A stretch of 64,000 nucleotides of DNA. It comes from Bacillus sp. NTK071. Lineage in GTDB: Bacteria; Bacillota; Bacilli; Bacillales; Guptibacillaceae. A program made the translations under genes and the position numbers. The notes under the pieces were generated by a model. It saw nothing but the letters and a program-made list of their open reading frames with translations, was not told where the DNA came from and searched no databases. Of the stretch, positions 53,569 to 63,128 are shown one piece after another. Within the stretch, counting starts at the first letter, position 1. Every line of letters begins with the position of its first letter. Where the stretch lies: the NCBI RefSeq assembly GCF_017303315.1, contig NZ_JAFKOI010000006.1, forward strand, positions 1-64,000. The letters are read 5' to 3'.

Positions 53569-55251
53569 ATGACTGAATCATTTGATTATGTAATTGTAGG
53601 TGGTGGGAGTGCGGGTTCCGTACTCGGTAACCGTCTAAGTGAAGATGGAAAGAAAAGTGTGCTTGTCTTAGAGGCGGGGCGAAGTGATTATTCATGGGAC
53701 CTCTTGATTCAAATGCCAGCAGCTTTGCCTTTTCCATCAGGAAAAGATCTCTATGATTGGCAATATGAGACGGACCCAGAGCCATATATGAAAGGTCGAA
53801 ACATCCCACATGCTCGTGGTAAGGTGCTCGGAGGTTCTAGTTCCATTAATGGTATGATTTATCAACGCGGTAATCCGCTCGACTATGAACGTTGGGGTGG
53901 CGACCAGGGCATGGACAGCTGGAACTTTGCTCACTGTCTACCTTATTTCAAACGATTGGAGAATGCTTTGGCTTCACCGGATGATGATCTTCGCGGCCAT
54001 GATGGTCCAATTAAACTAGAACGAGGTCCAGCTAAAAATCCGTTATTCCAGGCTTTCTTTAACTCTGGTGTAGAAGCTGGTTATTCACGTACCCCTGATG
54101 TGAATGGTTTCCGTCAGGAAGGATTCGGACCGTTTGATAAGCATATTTACAAAGGTCAGCGTTTGTCTGCATCACGTGCTTATCTCCATCCAGTTATGGA
54201 TCGTGAGAACTTAACAGTTAGAACGCGTGCTTTTGTTACAAGCATCGACTTCGATGGTACTCGCGCTAAAGGATTGACATATCGTCGAAATGGTAAGACT
54301 CATCAAGTTGAAGCAGGTGAAGTGATTCTATCTGGTGGTGCAATTGCAACGCCACAAATGCTTCAATTAGCAGGAATCGGTGACGCGGAACATCTTCGCT
54401 CCGTTGGCGTTAAACCTCTCGTAAATCTTCCAGGTGTAGGAGAAAACCTTCAAGATCACCTTGAGGTCTATGTGCAGCACACATGTCCAGAACCGGTTTC
54501 TGAACAGCCAAACCTTAATGTGGCACGTATGCCATGGATTGGCTTGCAGTGGATGCTCAACCGTACGGGCCCTGCGGCGACAAACCACTTCGAAGGTGGA
54601 GGATTCGTCCGTTCGAACGAAGATGTCGACTATCCGAACTTGATGTTCCATTTCCTTCCTGTAGCGGTACGTTACGATGGTCAAAAAGCAGATACGAAAC
54701 ATGGCTTCCAAGTACACATCGGTCCTATGTACTCTGATGCTCGCGGATCATTAAAGATTCGCTCGAAAGATCCGAAAGAACATCCGAGCATGGTATACAA
54801 CTATCTGTCTACTGAACAGGACAAGCGTGAGTGGGTAGAAGCGATTAGAATCACACGCGATATTATGTCTCAACCATCTATGAAAAAATATAATGGCGGT
54901 GAAATTTCACCTGGACCTTCTGTGCAAACAGACGAAGAAATTCTTGATTGGGTGAAAGAAGATGCTGAGACTGCGCTTCACCCTTCATGTACTTGTAAAA
55001 TGGGGCCTGAATCAGATCCAATGGCTGTAGTCGATCCAGAAACGATGAAGGTACACGGTGTTGAAAACCTTCGAGTTGTCGATGCATCTGCCATGCCTTA
55101 CGTTACAAACGGAAATATCCATGCACCAGTATTGATGTTAGCAGAAAAAGCAGCCGATCTTATCCTTGGACGTAAACCATTGGATCCGATTGATGCCGAC
55201 TTCTATCGTCACGGAGTACATCCGGCTGATGCGGGGACAGTAACGAAATAA
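53569..55251 (+). CDS. betA: Choline dehydrogenase BetA (GMC flavoprotein)
   Basis: 560 aa. N-terminal FAD-binding motif [23 protein letters not shown] signatures ([30 protein letters not shown]), and active-site His471 ([11 protein letters not shown]) and His518 (NGNIHAPV). It oxidises choline to betaine aldehyde using FAD and the respiratory chain. B. subtilis uses the unrelated alcohol dehydrogenase GbsB for this step, so this locus combines the gbs regulator and dehydrogenase with a proteobacterial-type BetA. AAGGAGG precedes the ATG. Confidence 0.92.
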   Translation: MTESFDYVIVGGGSAGSVLGNRLSEDGKKSVLVLEAGRSDYSWDLLIQMPAALPFPSGKDLYDWQYETDPEPYMKGRNIPHARGKVLGGSSSINGMIYQRGNPLDYERWGGDQGMDSWNFAHCLPYFKRLENALASPDDDLRGHDGPIKLERGPAKNPLFQAFFNSGVEAGYSRTPDVNGFRQEGFGPFDKHIYKGQRLSASRAYLHPVMDRENLTVRTRAFVTSIDFDGTRAKGLTYRRNGKTHQVEAGEVILSGGAIATPQMLQLAGIGDAEHLRSVGVKPLVNLPGVGENLQDHLEVYVQHTCPEPVSEQPNLNVARMPWIGLQWMLNRTGPAATNHFEGGGFVRSNEDVDYPNLMFHFLPVAVRYDGQKADTKHGFQVHIGPMYSDARGSLKIRSKDPKEHPSMVYNYLSTEQDKREWVEAIRITRDIMSQPSMKKYNGGEISPGPSVQTDEEILDWVKEDAETALHPSCTCKMGPESDPMAVVDPETMKVHGVENLRVVDASAMPYVTNGNIHAPVLMLAEKAADLILGRKPLDPIDADFYRHGVHPADAGTVTK

Positions 55252-55260
55252 CTTACTTTG

Positions 55261-55328
55261 AGAAGGACTCTATCATCATGTATTTGCTAGTGAGGCATAC
55301 ATGAATGAGAGAGTCCTTCTTTTTTTTG
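55261..55328 (+). terminator. Intrinsic terminator of betA
   Basis: AGAAGGACTCT and AGAGTCCTTCT pair around a long loop, followed by eight T residues; 10 bp after the stop. Confidence 0.85.
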
Positions 55329-55355
55329 TTTTAATATAAGGTTTCTATTCTATTT

Positions 55356-56759
55356 CTATTGGTCAATTTCAATATGCCTTATTTTGTAAAACCCATCTTC
55401 ATCTACAATGACGACATAGTCCTTCGTACGTTCATAGACACTCCATTCTCCGGCAGCGTTCATGAAGTCAAAAACCTCGAAGGTACTAACAATAGCTTGA
55501 TCTGCTTGTATTTCAATATTGGTCACTTCATTGGAGGTGAAATCGAAAATCATTCCTTGTCCAGCTATTTCATCCATATAATTAGCCATTTCGTAATAGG
55601 CGACGCTATCATATAGCAGCATATCTTCAATATAACTGAAGTCTTCATTTTGCAAGGCAATTTCATAGTCTCCTCGAAAATTCAAGATAAAGTCAGATAA
55701 ACTAGCTTCATCAAATGTAAGGTCATAAGCCTCTTCTTCTTCTTCTTCTAAAGAGTCCTCTTCATAATTTTCCTCGTATTCATATTCATCAAAAGCAGTA
55801 AATTCATTATAGAAATGAAAAGTGCTTGTTACTGCATTCTCATCCATCGGTGACTTTGACCAACTCGTTAATAGTTCCATCATTGTATACATTGGAATAG
55901 AGAAAGCAATTGAATCATCTCGGGTTAATAAGGCGGAATTTATACCAATTACTTTCCCCGTATTCCCATCTAGCAGTGGTCCACCGCTGCTTCCGGGTGA
56001 AACTTGTGCGTCAATTTGATACACATTTTCATATTCGAAGTTCGAAACAAATGAACGGTCGAGACCAGTTAGATATCCGATTGATGCTGTGTTCTCCAAA
56101 CCTTGAGGACTTCCAAGGGCAATAACCTCTGAACCAATTTCCGATTCCTTCATTTCCATCTCTAAAGGAGGAGAACCTGTTAAGTTATCTGTTTGAATGA
56201 GTGCTACATCGTATTGATTTGATATGCCAATTACCTTGCCATTCATTTCTACGCCATTTTGGTCACGCACTAAGACATCGATGTACCCTGCTACAACATG
56301 AGCATTTGTCACAACTGTACCGTTCTTCTGAAACAAGAATCCGGATCCCTGGCTATCCGCTGTTAGGATTGTATATACTTTGGTTTGAGCCTCTCGTATG
56401 ATATCTTTTTTGTCTTTTTGAGTAGCTGCTTTCTGATTAGTAGCCTTCTTTTTCTTCTCAACGGTTTTCGAAGTGTTTGTCTTCGGATCTTTTTCAACTT
56501 TTGGTTGTTTTTCTGGTTTAGTAGAGTCAACTTCACTATCGACCTGCGTTGGTGTTATTTCTTTTACTACAGTTTCGTTATTCAATTCTTTATTAAGAAC
56601 GAAATGATAAATAAAACCTCCACACACCAAAAATAAAGAAAGGATGATACCTGTCATCCACCATCTGTTCTTCTTTTGTTTATTAGTATAAGAGTGACCA
56701 CATTGGATGCAGAACCGTGCGCTTTCTACGTTTTTTGTCCCGCAATTAGGACAGAACAT
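55356..56759 (-). CDS. Zinc-ribbon, membrane-anchored HtrA-like serine protease with TcaA-type C-domain
   Basis: 467 aa from the ATG behind AGGAGGAG. Order: zinc ribbon (CPNC, CIQC; Cys3, 6, 17, 20), one membrane helix (33-53), a Lys/Thr-rich linker, a trypsin-like domain (about 125-310) with triad His154, Asp184, Ser258 (GSSGGP), an acidic stretch, and a C-terminal NTF2-like domain as in TcaA. The protease domain faces outside. The role is probably envelope surveillance or proteolysis; it lacks a PDZ domain. Confidence 0.85.
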   Translation of the reverse strand: MFCPNCGTKNVESARFCIQCGHSYTNKQKKNRWWMTGIILSLFLVCGGFIYHFVLNKELNNETVVKEITPTQVDSEVDSTKPEKQPKVEKDPKTNTSKTVEKKKKATNQKAATQKDKKDIIREAQTKVYTILTADSQGSGFLFQKNGTVVTNAHVVAGYIDVLVRDQNGVEMNGKVIGISNQYDVALIQTDNLTGSPPLEMEMKESEIGSEVIALGSPQGLENTASIGYLTGLDRSFVSNFEYENVYQIDAQVSPGSSGGPLLDGNTGKVIGINSALLTRDDSIAFSIPMYTMMELLTSWSKSPMDENAVTSTFHFYNEFTAFDEYEYEENYEEDSLEEEEEEAYDLTFDEASLSDFILNFRGDYEIALQNEDFSYIEDMLLYDSVAYYEMANYMDEIAGQGMIFDFTSNEVTNIEIQADQAIVSTFEVFDFMNAAGEWSVYERTKDYVVIVDEDGFYKIRHIEIDQ

Positions 56760-56883
56760 AGGACTCCTCCTCTTATAATCTTTTTGATTATTATACCTCA
56801 TCCCAAAGTATGAAGGGTATCTAAATTAGCATATTAAGGAAAAAAAGGAACTGTAGTGAACGCAAATAACATAATAAAAATTC

Positions 56884-56932
56884 AAAAAGGGCCTGGTATT
56901 CATGCACACATGAATACCAGGCCCTTTTTGAT
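56884..56932. terminator. Bidirectional intrinsic terminator
   Basis: AAAAAGGGCCTGGTATTCATG pairs with its near-perfect complement; A-run and T-run on the two sides. It lies upstream of the protease gene and downstream of the oxidase-like gene, so its main use is for the latter on the minus strand. Confidence 0.88.
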
Positions 56933-56972
56933 TCAGCTTAATTAAAATTCATTACTCTATAATCATGCGAAT

Positions 56973-57389
56973 TTATACAGACGTATTGTGCCCTTTCTTA
57001 AAGAACTGATTGACATCTTCTCCTTTTACATTCACAAATACGTTAACGACAAATAGGACGACACTCAATACGAGTAGGTTAGGGAAGATCATTAGTAGAA
57101 ACATTAGCGAAGTATTGCCTACTAGAAAGAAAGATAACCCAAGCATAAATAATGGTAGCGAGATGTTATATAGCCAGAAATGAAGCTTTGCTAAAAGCGT
57201 TTCGGAAGCTTTTGGGAAAAGAATATAAATGACGCCGAACATAGCCATTGAGGCCCATCCCAACAGGTTAAGATGCGCATGGGCACCGGCTAAACTGTGG
57301 TCTTTGATTACCTCCATAATCAGTCCCATACTAACTCCAACTAGAAAATAAAGAGCTGCCAATTTAAGAAAAAGTATTCCAACCCGCAT
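56973..57389 (-). CDS. Small haem-copper oxidase subunit I-like membrane protein
   Basis: 138 aa with four hydrophobic helices. The motif AGAHAHLNLLGW carries paired histidines resembling those of cytochrome c oxidase subunit I, but the protein has only a third of its length, so it is not a complete oxidase. Such short proteins are common in Bacillaceae and are usually annotated as cytochrome-c oxidase-like. It might bind haem. GAGGAGG precedes the ATG. Confidence 0.7.
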   Translation of the reverse strand: MRVGILFLKLAALYFLVGVSMGLIMEVIKDHSLAGAHAHLNLLGWASMAMFGVIYILFPKASETLLAKLHFWLYNISLPLFMLGLSFFLVGNTSLMFLLMIFPNLLVLSVVLFVVNVFVNVKGEDVNQFFKKGHNTSV

Positions 57390-57550
57390 TGTGTAATCCT
57401 CCTCTTTACAAGTTTTATAGACCGTTTAAGTATATAAAACCACTTTGATCATTATGACGATTTTAATGGGTTAATTAGGAAATTTTGAATCGAGGATGGG
57501 GGTTATCGTTGTTGCAGCTTTTTCATTACGAATGGTAATGAACGATAAAA

Positions 57551-57597
57551 GAAGATCTTTGCTGAGTGATATCACAAAGATCTGCATTTGGTTTTTA
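57551..57597. terminator. Hairpin, possible terminator
   Basis: AGATCTTTG and CAAAGATCT pair across 13 bp, followed by a loose T-rich stretch on +. It lies downstream of the small minus-strand gene at 57682, whose transcript could end here or at the A-rich stretch near 57604. Confidence 0.4.
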
Positions 57598-57681
57598 TAA
57601 TCAAAAAAAGAGACCTGGCAGTCATCCCAAGTCTATCCGTTACCTATTGTTGTCGAATCAACCAGTAATTACCCGTTGATT

Positions 57682-57819
57682 CTATCTCGCCGCTACTTTA
57701 ATCGTAAACGAGGGAAACTGAGCTTTTTCAGCATACGATGCAGCTTCACCAAAGGTGCTGAAGCAAACATCTAACGTGGTACGAACACCGTCTTCTCCAA
57801 TTACCGTGATCACCCACAC
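57682..57819 (-). CDS. Small protein of about 45 aa, unknown function
   Basis: 45 aa from GTG, placed 9 bp after GGAG; an ATG 9 bp upstream abuts the ribosome binding site. The sequence begins MWVITVIGEDGVRTTLDV and ends AQFPSFTIKVAAR, an alpha/beta pattern like the short MWVITV-type proteins conserved in Bacillus. The surrounding 57390-58034 gap has no other gene. Confidence 0.5.
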   Translation of the reverse strand: MWVITVIGEDGVRTTLDVCFSTFGEAASYAEKAQFPSFTIKVAAR

Positions 57820-58034
57820 AACGATCATCTCCAATTTCATTATTACTTATTCTATGCTCTAAGTACTATAATGTTTGGTGAATTTCGCTAAAATTATACG
57901 TGGACTGATAAAAAACTTAAGTTTCGTAGTCATAGTGATTTTCGATCGTACTAAGATACATATGATAAAATGTGAAAAGACTAGTGCGAGAGAGTAAGAT
58001 CGCCTCAATACGTCATAGAAGGAACGGGTAGTAC

Positions 58035-61000
58035 ATGGATATTAAAGTAAACAACAAAATCATCAAAGAAATGTGCGGTACCCTTTCCTTCAAAAGAGGG
58101 GAAGCTTATTATCGTTCAGATAAAGTGAAATTTAATACATATGGTGAAAAGGTTTGTAAAGCTACGGTTATAGGTGCAGAAGCTTTTCACATAACAATTG
58201 AACAAGGGAAGAATGGTGAGTTAAGGAGGGAATGTACTTGTCCTTCGCTAGCTAATTTCGAAAAGGATTGTCAGCATATTGCGGCTGTTCTACTGGCTAT
58301 TGATGATTACCAACAACAAGGAATATCTCCACTTGAACAATCAGGTGATGGAGGACTTACTGAGGAATTTATGACGCTTTTTAGCAAGTCAGCCACTTCA
58401 ACGAGTGGAGAGCAACGCTATTTCGAGAAAAGGACAGTTCTTGACGTTTCGTTTACATGTAAAGCCATTTCTGTTGGACAGGGTCAACACCTGTTTGGAA
58501 TTGAAATAACCCTTGAACATCAGAAAATAGTTCAGATCAGAAACTTTCTTCTCTGCGTCAAACGAGGACAGCAAATAAAGGTCTCTTCTCACTTTACCTA
58601 TGATCCTAACATCCATTGTTTTTCTAAAGACACGGATGCGATCATCCAAGCCCTTATTCAAGTCGTTGATGATGAAGAAGCATTTCTAGAATTGATGCCT
58701 AATCTGTCTCAATATCAAGATATGAGTCAAACGTTAATGATTTCTCCGTCGTCGTGGAAGCTGCTAGTCCCTATGCTTGAAACTTCACCAGCAAAGCTTG
58801 AGTATCTGGAACGCCGTTTCGATCACTTAAGAGTTGTGGAGGGTGCGCCACCTATCCAGTTTCTAATAGATGAGATAAGGGAGGATAATTTCCAATTAAC
58901 GGTTAAAGGCTTTGATCGTATGCTTGTTATGAACTCATATCGTTCGGTTCTGTGTGACGGTCAAGTTTTTCAGTTGGAAGGACAGGACTGTGATCGATTA
59001 TTCGAACTTAAGCAAATGCTGCCGTTTCCAGATAAGAACCATATTCCAATTCCGCATAAACATATCAATCATTTTCTCGAAAAAATCGTACCTGATCTGA
59101 AAAAAATTGGACATGTTGAACTATCAAGATCGTTAAATCAGCGATTCTTCAAAACTCCACTCACAGCGAAATTGTATCTCGATCGCCTGAGAAACCGCCT
59201 GCTTGCTGGACTTGAGTTTCATTATGAAGGTGTCGTTATTCAACCGCTCGAAAGCCGAGATATTCCAAAGGGTCCATTGATCATAAGGGACACTGAAAAG
59301 GAAGAAGAGATCTTAAAGCTTATGGATGAAAGTGGGTTTTCAAAGACCGATGGCGGTTATCATATGCAAAATGAAGCCCTTGAGTATGAATTTCTCTATC
59401 ATCTTGTACCAAAACTCCAGAAAATGGTTCAATTGTATGCCACAACAGCTGTTCGAAATCGGCTTGTGAGAAAGGAAACTCATCCTGCTATTAGGGTGAA
59501 GCATAAGAAAAGGGAGCGCACCAATTGGTTGGAGTTCAAGTTTGAAATGGATGGTATTTCAGACAATCAAATTAGAGAGATTTTAGCGGCGTTAGAAGAA
59601 AAACGGAAATATTATCGTCTTCGAAATGGGTCTCTCCTTTCCCTCGAAACGAATGAAATGGAAGAAATTCACCGCTTTCTAAATACCGTACCAATTCAGG
59701 ATGAGGGGTTTGAAGGTAAATGGAATCTACCCGTTTCGAAAAGTCTTCATCTTCTAGATTCCATTGATAATAGTGAGGTTTTCACGCCAGAGGAATCGTT
59801 TCGTCAATTTCTTGATCAATTACTTCATCCCGGTAAGTTGGATTTTGAGGTACCGGCGGAGTTAGACCATGTCCTTCGTGATTATCAAAAACGAGGTTTC
59901 AAATGGATGAAAACACTTGCTAGTTATGGATTTGGTGGAGTTCTAGCAGATGATATGGGGCTAGGTAAAACGTTGCAAAGCATTACGTATATTGTATCTG
60001 AGCTCGCATCTATTCGAGAGCGGAAGAATCCTGTACTAATCGTTTGTCCGTCATCCTTAACGTATAACTGGCTACATGAAATCATGAAGTTTGCTCCAGG
60101 CCTTCGAGCAGTTGTGATAGACGGAAATCAATCGAAACGAGAAAATCTCCAACAGAATAGTAAAGAAATGGACGTTGTCATCACTTCGTATCCATTACTT
60201 CGTAGAGATCACAAATGGTATGAGAACTATTTGTTCCACACAGTGTTTTTTGATGAGGCTCAAGCATTCAAGAATCCATCGACCCAAACAGCTAGAACGG
60301 TTAAACGAATTAAAGCAGATCATCGTTTTGGATTAACGGGAACACCTGTGGAGAATTCAATTGAAGAGCTCTGGTCCATTTATCATGTTGTCTTTCCGCA
60401 GCTCTTCCAGGGTTTGAAAGAATATAGCTATCTTACAAGAAAAACAATCGCTCGAAGGGTACGACCATTCTTACTTCGTCGAATGAAAGAAGATGTGCTT
60501 GCTGAGTTACCTGCAAAAGTGGAGTCTCTTGAATTAACAGAGCTTTTACCTGAACAGAAGAAGCTCTATGCAGCTTATTTAGCGAAGCTACGAACGGATA
60601 CGTTAAAGCACCTCGACAGAGATACCATTCGAAAAAATCGTATTAAAATACTAGCTGGATTAACGCGATTACGACAAATTTGTTGTCATCCTTCATTGTT
60701 TGTAGACGGTTACCAAGGAAGCTCAGCGAAGTTTCAGCAGCTGCTGAAAATTGTAGAAGAATCAAGACGAGCTGGTCGAAGAGTGTTGATCTTCTCACAA
60801 TTCACCAAAATGCTTAAGATAATCGGTAAAGAGCTAGCAATGCAAGGTCAACCTTATTTCTACCTTGATGGTGAAACTCCTGCAGAGAAGCGGGTGGAAA
60901 CCTGCAATCGATTCAATGAAGGTGAAAGAGATATATTTCTTATTTCCTTAAAAGCAGGTGGGACTGGACTTAATTTAACAGGGGCAGATACGGTGATCTT

Positions 61001-61235
61001 GTATGATCTTTGGTGGAATCCTGCAGTCGAGGAGCAAGCAGCAGATCGCACGCATCGAATAGGTCAGGAAAAGGTTGTTAAAGTCATTAAACTCGTTGCA
61101 CGAGGTACCATTGAAGAGAAAATGAATGAGCTCCAAGAGAAAAAGAGAGAGCTCATTTCAGAAATTATTGATTCAGAAGAACAAGCTACAGCGACATTAA
61201 CAGAAGAGGATATTCGTGAGATCTTAATGGAATGA
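58035..61235 (+). CDS. SNF2-family helicase with N-terminal SWIM zinc finger (YwqA-like)
   Basis: 1066 aa. A SWIM zinc finger (Cys67, Cys69, Cys79, His81), a long bacterial SNF2-associated region, then the SF2 core: GLGKT (near 638), DEAQ (near 740), LTGTPVEN, SLKAGGTGLNL and DRTHRIGQ. It resembles B. subtilis YwqA, which is a housekeeping DNA- or RNA-polymerase-linked translocase, not a phage-defence gene. The ribosome binding site is weak (AAGGAACGGG). A strong terminator follows. Confidence 0.9.
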   Translation: MDIKVNNKIIKEMCGTLSFKRGEAYYRSDKVKFNTYGEKVCKATVIGAEAFHITIEQGKNGELRRECTCPSLANFEKDCQHIAAVLLAIDDYQQQGISPLEQSGDGGLTEEFMTLFSKSATSTSGEQRYFEKRTVLDVSFTCKAISVGQGQHLFGIEITLEHQKIVQIRNFLLCVKRGQQIKVSSHFTYDPNIHCFSKDTDAIIQALIQVVDDEEAFLELMPNLSQYQDMSQTLMISPSSWKLLVPMLETSPAKLEYLERRFDHLRVVEGAPPIQFLIDEIREDNFQLTVKGFDRMLVMNSYRSVLCDGQVFQLEGQDCDRLFELKQMLPFPDKNHIPIPHKHINHFLEKIVPDLKKIGHVELSRSLNQRFFKTPLTAKLYLDRLRNRLLAGLEFHYEGVVIQPLESRDIPKGPLIIRDTEKEEEILKLMDESGFSKTDGGYHMQNEALEYEFLYHLVPKLQKMVQLYATTAVRNRLVRKETHPAIRVKHKKRERTNWLEFKFEMDGISDNQIREILAALEEKRKYYRLRNGSLLSLETNEMEEIHRFLNTVPIQDEGFEGKWNLPVSKSLHLLDSIDNSEVFTPEESFRQFLDQLLHPGKLDFEVPAELDHVLRDYQKRGFKWMKTLASYGFGGVLADDMGLGKTLQSITYIVSELASIRERKNPVLIVCPSSLTYNWLHEIMKFAPGLRAVVIDGNQSKRENLQQNSKEMDVVITSYPLLRRDHKWYENYLFHTVFFDEAQAFKNPSTQTARTVKRIKADHRFGLTGTPVENSIEELWSIYHVVFPQLFQGLKEYSYLTRKTIARRVRPFLLRRMKEDVLAELPAKVESLELTELLPEQKKLYAAYLAKLRTDTLKHLDRDTIRKNRIKILAGLTRLRQICCHPSLFVDGYQGSSAKFQQLLKIVEESRRAGRRVLIFSQFTKMLKIIGKELAMQGQPYFYLDGETPAEKRVETCNRFNEGERDIFLISLKAGGTGLNLTGADTVILYDLWWNPAVEEQAADRTHRIGQEKVVKVIKLVARGTIEEKMNELQEKKRELISEIIDSEEQATATLTEEDIREILME

Positions 61236-61259
61236 TATAGTTTGTAGTTGGGTTATGTA

Positions 61260-61313
61260 AAAGTACCTGTCTCCTTATGCTAATGTTTTAGCATTGGAGA
61301 CAGGTACTTTTTT
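61260..61313. terminator. Bidirectional intrinsic terminator
   Basis: AAGTACCTGTCTCC and GGAGACAGGTACTT form a long stem, with an inner ATGCTAA/TTAGCAT and a T-run. It separates the convergent helicase and HxlR genes. Confidence 0.92.
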
Positions 61314-61639
61314 TATTGATTTTCTGTTCCCCATAAATGCATCTGCTCGAGTATTGGCATTAAGCTTTTTCCTCTTTCTGTCATACTGTATTCTACCTTT
61401 GGCGGAATGGTATCGTATTGGGTGCGATTAATGAAACCATCCTCTTCCAATTCTTTTAACTGTTGAGTCATGACTTTGTGAGTGACGCCGGGGAGTAATT
61501 TACGTAATTCACTATATCGAAGCGTTCCTTCAACTCCTAAATGCCATAAAATAACGGTTTTCCATTTGCCACCGATTTTCTTTAGGGTATATTCGATTGA
61601 ACATTTTAGTTTCCCGTTCTGATCTACAGGAGAATTCAT
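61313..61639 (-). CDS. HxlR-family transcriptional regulator
   Basis: 108 aa winged-helix protein with the HxlR pattern: Cys13 in KCSIEYTLKKIGGKWKTVILWHL, then RYSELRKLLPGVTHKVMTQQLKELEEDGFI. The N-terminal cysteine may sense aldehydes or oxidants, as in HxlR and HypR. It is divergent from the VOC-family gene, probably its target. GGAGTCG precedes the ATG. Confidence 0.9.
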   Translation of the reverse strand: MNSPVDQNGKLKCSIEYTLKKIGGKWKTVILWHLGVEGTLRYSELRKLLPGVTHKVMTQQLKELEEDGFINRTQYDTIPPKVEYSMTERGKSLMPILEQMHLWGTENQ

Positions 61640-61693
61640 GTTGATTCGACTCCTTACTTACCTTTTGGATAGTATCGCACAAAAAAGTGCGTT

Positions 61694-61723
61694 CTTACAT
61701 ACTGACTTAATACTAAGTATAAT
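61694..61723 (+). promoter_or_regulatory. Promoter and candidate HxlR operator of the VOC gene
   Basis: CTTACA (61694-61699) and TATAAT (61718-61723) are 18 bp apart; the palindrome ATACTAAGTAT (61710-61720) overlaps the -10. A regulator bound there would block transcription. Confidence 0.5.
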
Positions 61724-61769
61724 GATGCTGTGTTAGAAGATAGTAATAATCAAGGAGGAGTTCAACACT

Positions 61770-62264
61770 ATGTTAACATATCCAAGAAGTTTTTCTCATA
61801 TCGGACTATCGGTTCCGAATCTTGAAGAAGCGATTACATTCTATACAGATGTATTTGGTTGGTATATTTTAATGGAGCCTTCTGATGTCAATAATGACGA
61901 TACTCCAATTGGTCAAATGTGCCGTGACGTCTTCGGAAACGATTGGGATACGTTTAGAATTGCCCACTTATCAACAGGAGATAAAATTGGAATCGAAATG
62001 TTTGAGTTCCCTGAAAACGAGAAGCCAGAAAACAACTTTGAATATTGGAAAACTGGAATCTTCCACTTCTGTATCCAGGACCCTGATATTGAGGGTATCG
62101 TAAAGAAAATAAAGCAGCATGGTGGAAAGCAGCGCATGCCAATCCGTGAATACTATCCAGATGAAAAACCATTTAAAATGGTTTATGTAGAAGATCCATT
62201 TGGTAACATTTTCGAGATTTATACGCATAGCTACGAATTAACTTATTCTGAAGGTGCTTATTAA
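61770..62264 (+). CDS. VOC family (glyoxalase/dioxygenase-fold) protein
   Basis: 164 aa with two beta-alpha-beta-beta-beta units. Likely metal ligands are His11 in FSHIGLSV, His in IFHFCIQD and Glu in NIFEIYTHS. The conserved segment VEDPFGNIFEI is typical of the superfamily. The substrate is unknown; pairing with an HxlR regulator suggests detoxification of an aldehyde or electrophile. CAAGGAGGAG precedes the ATG. Confidence 0.9.
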   Translation: MLTYPRSFSHIGLSVPNLEEAITFYTDVFGWYILMEPSDVNNDDTPIGQMCRDVFGNDWDTFRIAHLSTGDKIGIEMFEFPENEKPENNFEYWKTGIFHFCIQDPDIEGIVKKIKQHGGKQRMPIREYYPDEKPFKMVYVEDPFGNIFEIYTHSYELTYSEGAY

Positions 62265-62372
62265 GTTTTTCATGTGATTAGGCTCTTTTAGTATAAGCTC
62301 ACATTGTTGATTTCTCGATTTTTGGCTCATTAACATGATGAATTAAATAATGAGAAAACTCAGTAAATTACA

Positions 62373-62401
62373 TTGACAAGTTACCGATTCGGATTTATCA
62401 T
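62373..62401 (+). promoter_or_regulatory. SigA promoter of the S-box transcript
   Basis: TTGACA (62373-62378) and TATCAT (62396-62401) with a 17-bp spacer, about 30 bp before the riboswitch aptamer. Confidence 0.7.
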
Positions 62402-62430
62402 AAGCTTTAACAATTTAATCAAGTAATAAC

Positions 62431-62612
62431 TTCTTATCCAGAGAGACGGAGGGACTGACCCTACGATGTCTCGGCAACCAGCGTTTAACGCCCGGTGCCA
62501 ATTTCAGAGGAATGCTTTTGTTCCGAAGATGAGAAGGACGTTATACGAGGATATTTATGTATCGTGATAACGCCCCTTCTTGCTTCGTGAGAGCAGAAGG
62601 GGCTTTTTTGTT
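62431..62612 (+). promoter_or_regulatory. SAM-I (S-box) riboswitch with terminator
   Basis: The aptamer (62431-62536) has the S-box landmarks: CTTATCCAGAGAG, GGAGGGACTG, CGGCAACC, GGTGCCAATT and GATGAGAA closing P1. A terminator follows: GCCCCTTCTTGC (62572-62583) with GCAGAAGGGGC (62593-62603) and six T residues. With SAM bound, transcription should stop; without it the downstream gene is read. Confidence 0.93.
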
Positions 62613-62637
62613 CGATTATTTTGTTGGTAAAAGAAAA

Positions 62638-62665
62638 GAGAAGAGGTGCTGCAACACCTCTTCTC
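62638..62665. repeat. Hairpin after the riboswitch
   Basis: GAGAAGAGGTG and CACCTCTTCTC form an 11-bp stem with a 6-base loop and no T-run; function unknown. Confidence 0.6.
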
Positions 62666-62775
62666 AGGGACAATTAATGATGTGACACGCGACAATGACG
62701 GACACACCAGATCATTATAGTTACTTTATCATGATCTCTAAATGTCCGTCTACTTACGAAGGGAGACGGTTTCAT

Positions 62776-62913
62776 ATGTCGAAGAATTTAGAATTTGCTT
62801 ACTGGGTACCAAATGTGAGCGGAGGACTTGTTGTTTCAAAGCTTCCACAGAAAACGGATTGGACCTTTGAGGCTAACAAGCGTTACGCAAAAATAGCAGA
62901 AGAATCGCTTTAG
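62776..62913 (+). pseudogene. Truncated FMNH2-dependent dimethylsulfone monooxygenase (SfnG-like)
   Basis: The ATG follows GGGAGACGG. The 45 codons include FAYWVPNVSGGLVVSKLPQ, the characteristic N-terminus of SfnG, then NKRYAKIAEE and a stop. Full SfnG is over 350 aa, and nothing in the 215 bp after it continues the protein. The upstream S-box fits a sulfur-starvation enzyme. The gene has lost nearly all its length. Confidence 0.7.
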
Positions 62914-63128
62914 CGTAGCAGTAGATAACCTCCTTTTTCTTTTTCGTGCTATAAGAGTTAATTAAAACCCGCTATCTAGGTAAAATGACTAATCATTTCT
63001 TTTTAAGTTGTACATATGATAGAAGCAATACAGTTAATAATGAAGGAGACTATGGTTTTCTTCATTTTTTTATGTATATATAGCAGTTTCACACAGAAGA
63101 TGTAGGACATTTCAAAAAGGGTGTGGAA

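Noticed and set aside
58035-61235. The SWIM/SNF2 helicase as part of a defence system
   Set aside because: It resembles the widespread YwqA of Bacillus, stands alone in core sequence, and has no methylase or nuclease partner.
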